Source: Bacteroidales bacterium UBA1266
GTDB taxonomy: Bacteria; Bacteroidota; Bacteroidia; Bacteroidales; WCHB1-69
Direction: 5' to 3'
NCBI GenBank assembly: GCA_002308135.1
Contig: DBVK01000060.1
Coordinates: 1,993 to 9,053 of the forward strand
DNA length: 7,061 bases
The notes under the pieces are model-generated. The model made no database searches, was not told the DNA's origin, and was given only the letters and a program-made list of their open reading frames with translations. The translations under genes and the position numbers were made by a program. Below, piece after piece: positions 1 through 5,181 of this stretch (the stretch's first letter is position 1; each line of letters begins with the position of its first letter).

Positions 1-1298
1 CCGCCGAACGGCTCCGTGTAGTAGCAGCTGCGGAGGAAAGGGGAAACCGTGCTGTTCTTCTCGGGCAAAATCAGATGGAAAAAGGTACCCTCCTTCCCCC
101 AGGAAAAGCTGCCGTCACCATAGGTCAGGATGAGTTTTTCACACAGGTGCCGGCAAAAACCGGCGAACCCCATCTCAGACACCCGCCGGCCCGTTTCAGC
201 CAGTTCCGCCTTCGCACGGGAGGCCCGGTCTGGGTAGTTGCGGGAAAACGCCACATCCTCCGGTGCGTAATCGCCGATAGTACGACTGTTCATGCCGATC
301 AGCAGATAGTGCGTCATGCCGAAAGCGGGCTGTTTGTAAGGGGAAATCCCAGTGGCCTTCCCCGCAAGAAGCATGATCAGCAACGCCAGCAGCAGCGCGG
401 CCGCCAACGAAGCGACAGACTTCATACGGAAAAGTGCCGCACGTGCAGTTGAAGCTTCCGGAAGCCTGACAGCCGCCACCGCCAAAGCCACCAGCAGCAG
501 TTGCGGTTTGACCGCATAGGCCAGCACGGAGACAAAGACAAAGAGGCATCGTTTTAACAAAGGTTTGGAAGAGAGGACTCCGGTCAGGGCAAGCCAGACA
601 ATCCCCATGCTGAAAAACAGCGACCAGACATCCGAATATGGTATGGAAATCCACGGGGACAAGCCGGTAAAGAGCAGGAAGAACAGATATCCTGAAAAGG
701 CTGTCGGAGCATCCTTGCAACATTCCAGCAGCGTCTGATAAAACATGAGGGAGACCAGCCCGAAGAGGAGGCACTGCAGGGCCAGCAACGGAAAAAGGCT
801 CTCCGTCCCGAACAGGGCACCGGTTTTGAAAACCAGCATAAACAGGCCGGTAAGGAACAGATTGTTGGGACATTCGCTGAAATACCAGCGGTACTCCGCC
901 GCCGCCTCACGGCCATGGAAGGCCGCCGCACGCGCCGCCCCCACCAGCTGCTGCACATCCCAATCGGTTTCAAAATAGTAATTGTATATCAGGAACATTT
1001 GCAGCAGGCTAAAGACCATACTGACAGAAACAACAAGCCATTTGTTTGGAACCAGCTGGCGAAACAGCCGGCGAATGAAAAGGAAACAGCATGCCACCGC
1101 CACAACGCCTGCCGCCAACAGCAGCCCATAAGGTGCCTGCAAGGCCGGCATAAGGTAATGGCCGGCCACATGCGGGAAAAGGTTTTTCAGGCTGAGCAGC
1201 AGCAACGACGACGCCAGCAAAACGCCACACATAATGCCCGCCGCAGCCCCTCCGGGAACCGATGTTTTTTTTTGCAGACCCATTTCAGCCATATTCAT
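1..1298 (-). CDS. Multi-pass membrane protein, putative GT-C/GT39-like glycosyltransferase (3' end outside window)
   Basis: One reading frame stays open from the ATG at 1298 to the window edge: 432 residues with no stop. The C-terminus is missing. Hydrophobic stretches fit about nine or ten membrane spans, roughly at residues 20-41, 57-76, 87-107, 148-164, 168-190, 202-217, 223-241, 249-263, 265-277 and 295-313. The first large loop after span 3 carries D112-W-D114, the place where GT-C enzymes of the protein mannosyltransferase type carry catalytic acids. Further motifs recalling large putative membrane glycosyltransferases are PNN at 144-146, PYSD at 220-223, KPQ near 264 and GMNSRTIGDY from 335. 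By family, such enzymes transfer a sugar from a polyprenyl-phosphate donor on the outer face of the inner membrane; donor and acceptor here are unknown. ATGs at 1292 and 1283 are alternative starts. The longest is kept because a possible promoter lies just upstream. The membrane topology is strong; the enzyme assignment is from motif resemblance only. Confidence 0.7.
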   Translation of the reverse strand, partial: MNMAEMGLQKKTSVPGGAAAGIMCGVLLASSLLLLSLKNLFPHVAGHYLMPALQAPYGLLLAAGVVAVACCFLFIRRLFRQLVPNKWLVVSVSMVFSLLQMFLIYNYYFETDWDVQQLVGAARAAAFHGREAAAEYRWYFSECPNNLFLTGLFMLVFKTGALFGTESLFPLLALQCLLFGLVSLMFYQTLLECCKDAPTAFSGYLFFLLFTGLSPWISIPYSDVWSLFFSMGIVWLALTGVLSSKPLLKRCLFVFVSVLAYAVKPQLLLVALAVAAVRLPEASTARAALFRMKSVASLAAALLLALLIMLLAGKATGISPYKQPAFGMTHYLLIGMNSRTIGDYAPEDVAFSRNYPDRASRAKAELAETGRRVSEMGFAGFCRHLCEKLILTYGDGSFSWGKEGTFFHLILPEKNSTVSPFLRSCYYTEPFG

Positions 1299-1322
1299 GG
1301 TACACGAATTTGCAAAAATAAC

Positions 1323-1352
1323 CAAATATGCAATAGGGATGGCCGCAGCAAA
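1323..1352 (-). promoter_or_regulatory. Possible Bacteroidetes-type promoter of the membrane protein gene
   Basis: On the minus strand TTTG (1352-1349) is followed after 18 bases by CATATTTG (1330-1323). This fits the Bacteroidetes -33/-7 pattern TTTG - about 19-21 bases - TAnnTTTG with one mismatch in the -7 box and slightly short spacing. Transcription would start near 1317, leaving a leader of about 20 bases before the ATG at 1298. The spacer is AT-rich, so a chance match is possible. Confidence 0.35.
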
Positions 1353-1422
1353 GAAATAATTTTTTTCGCAGGCAATAATACCACCCGGATGCCGTTATTT
1401 GAAAATACTATAATTGCAACAC

Positions 1423-2637
1423 ATGGAATTCAAGCTAAACACTATCGAAGAGGCCATCGAGGAATTCAAACAGGGACGCTTTGTCATTGTCATTGATGAT
1501 GAGGACCGTGAAAACGAGGGCGATTTTATCATGGCGGCGGAGAAAATCACGCCGGAACATGTCAACTTCATGCTCAAGAACGGGCGCGGCGTGCTCTGCG
1601 CCCCCATCACCGAGGACCGTTGCAAGGAGCTGAATCTGGACATGCAGGTGCATGACAACACTTCCCTGCTGGGCACCCCCTTCACCGTCACGGTGGATCT
1701 GCTGGGCAATGGCTGCACCACCGGCGTTTCGATGCACGACCGGGCCATGACCATCCGCGCCCTGGCCGACCCGGCGACCCAGCCGTCCGATTTGGGGCGT
1801 CCCGGACACATCAACCCGCTGCGCGCCCGCAATGGCGGCGTGCTGGTCAGGGCAGGACATACCGAAGCGGCCGTGGATCTGGCACGTTTGGCAGGACTGC
1901 GTCCCTGCGGGGCGCTGATTGAGATCATCAACGATGACGGCACCATGGCGCGTCTGCCCCAATTAATGGAAGTGGCCAAAAAATTCCAGTTGAAAATCAT
2001 CACCATCAAGGACCTGATCGCCTACCGCGTGGCCCACGAGACCATGGTTCGCAAGGAGGAGGAGGTCTTCCTGCCTACCGAATGGGGGAATTTCCAGCTG
2101 ATTGCCTATACCCAACTGGACAATGGCGCGACCCATCTGGCCTTGAAAAAAGGCGAATGGAAGGAAAACGAACCGGTACTGGTAAGGGTGCACTCCAGCT
2201 GCGCCACCGGAGACATTTTCGGTTCCTGCAAATGCGATTGCGGTGACCAGCTCCACAAAGCCATGCAAATGGTGGAAAAGGAAGGACGGGGTCTGGTGCT
2301 TTACATGAGCCAGGAAGGCAGGGGCATAGGATTGGTAAACAAACTGAAAGCCTATCATTTGCAAGAACAGGGGCTGGATACCGTGGAAGCGAACATCCGT
2401 TTGGGGTTCAAACCGGACGAAAGGGACTACGGCATAGGCGCCCAGATTTTGCGCGACCTGAACGTCAGCAAGATGCGGCTAATCACCAACAATCCTGTCA
2501 AACGCAGCGGTTTGGAAGGCTACGGATTGGAAATCGCGGAGACCATCCCCCTTGTCATCACACCGAACGAGTACAACAAACGCTACCTCAAGACCAAACA
2601 GGACCGCATGGGGCATCAGCTGCATCTGGCCGATTAG
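1423..2637 (+). CDS. ribBA: Bifunctional 3,4-dihydroxy-2-butanone-4-phosphate synthase / GTP cyclohydrolase II
   Basis: This 404-residue cytoplasmic enzyme makes both precursors of riboflavin. Residues 1 to about 205 are the RibB domain, which converts ribulose 5-phosphate to dihydroxybutanone phosphate and formate. It keeps the acidic metal-binding loop [10 protein letters not shown] (25-34), the segment PSDLGRPGH (121-129) and GHTEA (145-149). Residues about 207-404 are the RibA domain, which opens GTP to the diaminopyrimidine. Its zinc ligands are C260, C271 and C273; QEGRGIGL (297-304), DERDYG (332-337) and TNNPVK (355-360) are also intact. Both halves look active, unlike some RibBA proteins with a dead domain. 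The ATG at 1423 was preferred over an upstream in-frame TTG at 1414 because it gives the usual N-terminus of the family. No Shine-Dalgarno sequence is visible. The gene is monocistronic here: it is divergent from the membrane protein gene and ends at a strong hairpin. No FMN riboswitch fits in the short upstream spacer. Confidence 0.97.
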   Translation: MEFKLNTIEEAIEEFKQGRFVIVIDDEDRENEGDFIMAAEKITPEHVNFMLKNGRGVLCAPITEDRCKELNLDMQVHDNTSLLGTPFTVTVDLLGNGCTTGVSMHDRAMTIRALADPATQPSDLGRPGHINPLRARNGGVLVRAGHTEAAVDLARLAGLRPCGALIEIINDDGTMARLPQLMEVAKKFQLKIITIKDLIAYRVAHETMVRKEEEVFLPTEWGNFQLIAYTQLDNGATHLALKKGEWKENEPVLVRVHSSCATGDIFGSCKCDCGDQLHKAMQMVEKEGRGLVLYMSQEGRGIGLVNKLKAYHLQEQGLDTVEANIRLGFKPDERDYGIGAQILRDLNVSKMRLITNNPVKRSGLEGYGLEIAETIPLVITPNEYNKRYLKTKQDRMGHQLHLAD

Positions 2638-2654
2638 GGCCGAAAAGGCATACT

Positions 2655-2689
2655 AAAAGAAAAGGCACGCATGGCGTGCCTTTTCTTTT
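2655..2689. terminator. Bidirectional intrinsic terminator between ribBA and the lpxD-like gene
   Basis: Two perfect 16-base arms (2655-2670 and 2674-2689) flank a three-base loop, ATG. The GC-rich core is GGCACGC/GCGTGCC; the outer part is A-rich on the left and T-rich on the right. Either strand therefore reads as a stem followed by a run close to TTTTCTTTT. It starts 17 bases after the ribBA stop codon and ends 19 bases before the stop codon of the converging lpxD-like gene, so it can serve both transcripts. Confidence 0.88.
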
Positions 2690-2708
2690 TAGTTGGATCT
2701 GATGAAGC

Positions 2709-3665
2709 TTATTCTTTCCCTTTTAAGGCGGACTCTATCTTTTCCATCCAGGACGGTAGCATGCGCAAAGAGGCGAGCTCCCTCCATTTTTTGGTGGCTT
2801 CTATGGCAGGGACGCCAAACAGCACGCTGCCTTCCTTGGTGGATTTGTCCACCGCGGATGTGGCCAGCACCGTCGTGCCCTTGCGGACAACCAGGCTCTT
2901 GTTCACCGCGACATGCGCCCAAATCAGGCATTCATCCTCAATCACGGTGGTGCCGGCTATGGAACAATGGCAACCGATCAGGCAGTGCTTGCCGATAACG
3001 GTGTCGTGCCCCACCTGGACATGGTTGTCGAACTTACAGCCATCTCCAATGATTGTGGGTGAGGAAACGCCTTTGTCGATGGTGCACAAGGCCCCTATCT
3101 CCACATCGTTCCCTATGACCACAGAACCGCAGGATATCATTTTGTCCCAACGGTCCGGACGACGCTTGAAATAAAAGGCGTCGCCACCAATCACACTGTT
3201 GGCCTGTATAACCACATTGTCACCGATGACGGTGTGGTCGTATATACTCACATTGGAGTGAATGATGCAGTTTTTACCGATGCGGACATCCGTTCCCACA
3301 AACACCCCAGGCTGCAGCACGGTGCCCTCGCCTATTTGCGCCGACGGGTGAACAAAAACGTTTTGCGGGACAAACTGACGGAAATGACGGACCAGCGCCT
3401 GGTATGGCGTGAACGGATCCTCACAAACGAGCAGGGTTTTGCCGCAGGCGCTTTCGGGCTCCCTGTCAATAAAGACAAACGAGGCCTTCCCCTTCAATAC
3501 GGCATCGTAGTATTTCGGATGATCCACAAAAGTGACATCCCCCTCCTCTACGGCATGAATCTCATTCAAGCCTTCAACACTGCGCTGCGTGTCTCCGATT
3601 ACGGTAAGCGGAACACCAACAATGGAACGCAATTCGTCGATGGAAATCGGCTTAGGGAATTTCAT
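2709..3665 (-). CDS. lpxD: LpxD-family UDP-3-O-acylglucosamine N-acyltransferase (efp-linked, possibly a paralogue)
   Basis: The protein has 318 residues. Residues 1 to about 100 resemble the uridine-binding N-terminal domain of LpxD. Residues about 105-290 form a left-handed beta-helix of hexapeptide repeats (for example IGEGTV, IGKNCI, IGDNVV), and a short charged helical tail follows. LpxD transfers a 3-hydroxyacyl chain from acyl-ACP to the amino group of UDP-3-O-acylglucosamine in lipid A synthesis, at the inner membrane's cytoplasmic side. The catalytic His of E. coli LpxD (H239) corresponds to H220 in DNHVQVGHD. E. coli H276 aligns without gaps to S257. The segment GDAFYFKRRP (161-170) differs from the canonical GDGFGY and recalls a second LpxD-like protein I associate with Bacteroidetes genomes, next to efp. 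It is the last gene of the rplS-efp operon, six bases after efp. The family is certain; whether it is the main LpxD or a paralogue with another acceptor is open. Confidence 0.88.
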   Translation of the reverse strand: MKFPKPISIDELRSIVGVPLTVIGDTQRSVEGLNEIHAVEEGDVTFVDHPKYYDAVLKGKASFVFIDREPESACGKTLLVCEDPFTPYQALVRHFRQFVPQNVFVHPSAQIGEGTVLQPGVFVGTDVRIGKNCIIHSNVSIYDHTVIGDNVVIQANSVIGGDAFYFKRRPDRWDKMISCGSVVIGNDVEIGALCTIDKGVSSPTIIGDGCKFDNHVQVGHDTVIGKHCLIGCHCSIAGTTVIEDECLIWAHVAVNKSLVVRKGTTVLATSAVDKSTKEGSVLFGVPAIEATKKWRELASLRMLPSWMEKIESALKGKE

Positions 3666-3671
3666 TGCTAT

Positions 3672-4238
3672 TTATTTTACACGTTCGGAATAACGGTTGG
3701 TGCGGGTGTCCACCTTGATTTTCTCGCCCGTTTCAATAAACAGGGGGACCATCACTTCGGCTCCGGTCTCCACAATGGCGCGTTTCAAGGTATTGGTGGC
3801 GGTGTCACCCTTCACCCCCGGTTCCGTATAAGTCACTTCCATGTCCACAAACGCAGGAAGCTCGCAGGTAAGGGGGGAATCCGTGTCCACATGGTACATG
3901 ATTTCGACCTCCTGCCCTTCTTTCAACAAACCCGGGTTGCTGATCAAATCCTTTTGGATAGGGATTTGGTCAAAGGTTTCCGTATGCATGAAATAATAGG
4001 TTTCTTCGTCTTCTTTGTACACGAACTGGTACGGACGGCGCTCCACGCGGGCAAGGTCAATCTTGACGCCTGCGGGGAAGGTGTGCTCCAACGTCCGGCC
4101 GGTTTTCAGGTTTTTGAGTTTGGAACGGACAAATGCAGCGCCTTTGCCGGGTTTCACATGCAGAAACTCCACAACGCTCCATACGGAGCCGTCCATCTCA
4201 ATACACAAACCGTTTTTGAAATCTGCTGTTGTAGCCAT
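3672..4238 (-). CDS. efp: Translation elongation factor P
   Basis: This 188-residue protein is a full-length EF-P, the tRNA-shaped factor that binds between the ribosomal P and E sites and relieves stalling at consecutive prolines. The N-terminal KOW-like domain (about 1-65) is followed by two OB-fold domains (about 66-128 and 130-188). The tip loop of domain I reads KPGKG (29-33), so the residue next to the P-site tRNA is K32. This is the lysine type, not the arginine type that is rhamnosylated. The C-terminal family signature is fully matched at 152-171 (K152, A154, G159, V164-P165, G171). The gene lies 12 bases after rplS and 6 bases before the lpxD-like gene on the same strand, so the three are very likely co-transcribed. 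No modification enzyme gene is in the window. Confidence 0.97.
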   Translation of the reverse strand: MATTADFKNGLCIEMDGSVWSVVEFLHVKPGKGAAFVRSKLKNLKTGRTLEHTFPAGVKIDLARVERRPYQFVYKEDEETYYFMHTETFDQIPIQKDLISNPGLLKEGQEVEIMYHVDTDSPLTCELPAFVDMEVTYTEPGVKGDTATNTLKRAIVETGAEVMVPLFIETGEKIKVDTRTNRYSERVK

Positions 4239-4250
4239 AATCCGTCAGAC

Positions 4251-4601
4251 TTATTTTTTTTCTTTAATACGGGCTTTCTTGCCGGTAAGGCCACGCAGAT
4301 AGAATATGCGCGCCCTGCGGACCAGACCGTGTTTGTTCACTGTAATGCTTTCAATGAAGGGGGAATGTACCGGAAAAACACGCTCCACGCCGATACCGTT
4401 GGATATTTTACGGACAGTAAAGGTTTCCGTAATGCCGCTTCCGGAACGTTGCAGCACCACACCCTGGTAAGCTTGCAGCCTTTCCTTGCTTCCTTCCACA
4501 ATTCTGTAATTCACCGTCACGGTGTCCCCCGCCTTGAAAACAGGGAAATCTCTCTTCTCAACCAATTGGTCTTCAGCAAATTGCATTAATTCAGCTTTCA
4601 T
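4251..4601 (-). CDS. rplS: 50S ribosomal protein L19
   Basis: The 116-residue protein belongs to bL19, which sits at the interface of the large and small ribosomal subunits. The core [13 protein letters not shown] (22-34) and the C-terminal signature [14 protein letters not shown] (90-103) are intact, followed by the usual basic end. The start at 4601 gives the N-terminus MKAEL expected for related proteins; a second ATG five codons in is a less likely start. It is the first gene of the rplS-efp-lpxD-like operon. A good Bacteroidetes -7 box lies about 40 bases upstream, so its leader is short. As in the other genes here, no Shine-Dalgarno sequence is evident, only an A-rich leader. Confidence 0.97.
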   Translation of the reverse strand: MKAELMQFAEDQLVEKRDFPVFKAGDTVTVNYRIVEGSKERLQAYQGVVLQRSGSGITETFTVRKISNGIGVERVFPVHSPFIESITVNKHGLVRRARIFYLRGLTGKKARIKEKK

Positions 4602-4639
4602 CTGATTCTCTTTTTACAATATGTTCAAAAAAATGTGTG

Positions 4640-4647
4640 CAAAAGTA
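4640..4647 (-). promoter_or_regulatory. Bacteroidetes -7 promoter element of the rplS operon
   Basis: The minus strand reads TACTTTTG, an exact match to the Bacteroidetes -7 consensus TAnnTTTG, followed by CA. The -33 region, expected 19-21 bases further upstream, has only a weak TTG-like match (TGTATGG). Transcription would begin near 4633, giving a leader of about 30 bases before the rplS start. It is the only exact -7 match I found in this gap. Confidence 0.62.
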
Positions 4648-4916
4648 CTCAATAAATGAACACCATACACTCTTTTGCTGTTTTTTTTATCATGTTGTAT
4701 ATTACGCACTAACAAACAGTGATTTATAGAGAATTTTCAAAAATCACTTTGCAAAGCATTTTGCATTTTCCTCAGGAAGCTTTTGTCATTTTGCGGAATG
4801 GGCACAGCCTGCCAAGAGATCGGCGCTTTTGACAAAAGATAGCGAAACATAATGGATGCCAAGCTTTTCCTTTGGTTACTGAAGAGGCTGTAAAGCGGGG
4901 GATTTTAAGCCTGCCT

Positions 4917-4932
4917 TAGAAGCACCCTTCTA
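4917..4932. terminator. Small hairpin just after the repeat protein gene, weak terminator candidate
   Basis: TAGAAG (4917-4922) and CTTCTA (4927-4932) are perfect inverted arms around CACC, starting nine bases after the stop codon of the repeat protein on the minus strand. The stem is short. The T-run (TTCTTTTTT) lies on the plus-strand side, which is the wrong side for ending the minus-strand gene. It may be chance or an mRNA end-protecting stem. Confidence 0.22.
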
Positions 4933-4941
4933 CATTCTTTT

Positions 4942-5181
4942 TTAATACTTCACCACCTTCAGACTGGCACATGCCTTATCCCCTGAGAACAGGCGGATGA
5001 GATACATGCCTCTCGGCAAACCCTCCAAGCGGATCATCACTTTACCGTCATCCACGTTTCCGGAAGAAAGGCAACGGCCCTGCATATCGTACAGCCGCCA
5101 TGCCGGACGCTCCCATTCCGTACAGTCCAAAAGCTCCAGAAAGACTTCCGCATTCGCCGGATTCGGATAAGCACGGATTTG
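4942..5181 (-). other. T9SS type A C-terminal sorting domain
   Basis: Residues 626-705 of the repeat protein carry the three hallmarks of this domain: a YPNP motif at its start, a central LYDMQGR strand, and the LP-x-GMY-x-I-R-L strand followed by a basic, valine-rich terminus (KVVKY). It marks the protein as an outer-membrane-exported cargo and implies that the organism has a type IX secretion system elsewhere in its genome. Confidence 0.9.

Larger units (their letters stand above)
4602..4941. other. AT-rich intergenic region between rplS and the repeat protein gene
   Basis: This 340-base stretch lies between the start of rplS and the end of the repeat protein gene, both on the minus strand. 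Its right part is the 3' flank of the repeat gene; its left part holds the rplS promoter. It contains several A and T runs and one short open frame on the minus strand (4850-4737, ATG to TGA, 37 codons; open upstream without a start for about 18 more codons). That frame has no recognisable family, ribosome binding site or clear promoter, so it is not called as a gene. No tRNA or conserved RNA fold was recognised. Confidence 0.6.

Noticed and set aside
196..973. Two minus-strand open frames (196-873 and 584-973) and several plus-strand ones over the same DNA
   Set aside because: They overlap a longer uninterrupted frame (1298 to 1) that gives a sensible membrane protein; their translations are rich in Arg, Cys and Pro, typical of shifted frames in GC-rich DNA.
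1299..1422. FMN riboswitch ahead of ribBA
   Set aside because: The spacer is 124 bases, AT-rich, shared with a divergent gene, and lacks the conserved GC-rich stems and purine-rich segments of that element.
1395..2009. Minus-strand open frames across ribBA (1395-2009, 1435-1962, 1963-2364)
   Set aside because: They are antisense to a fully conserved ribBA and show no domain of their own.
3234..4589. A 451-codon plus-strand open frame
   Set aside because: It runs antisense to lpxD-like, efp and rplS, which are all certain by motif. Its translation resembles no family and it is a shadow of their codon usage.
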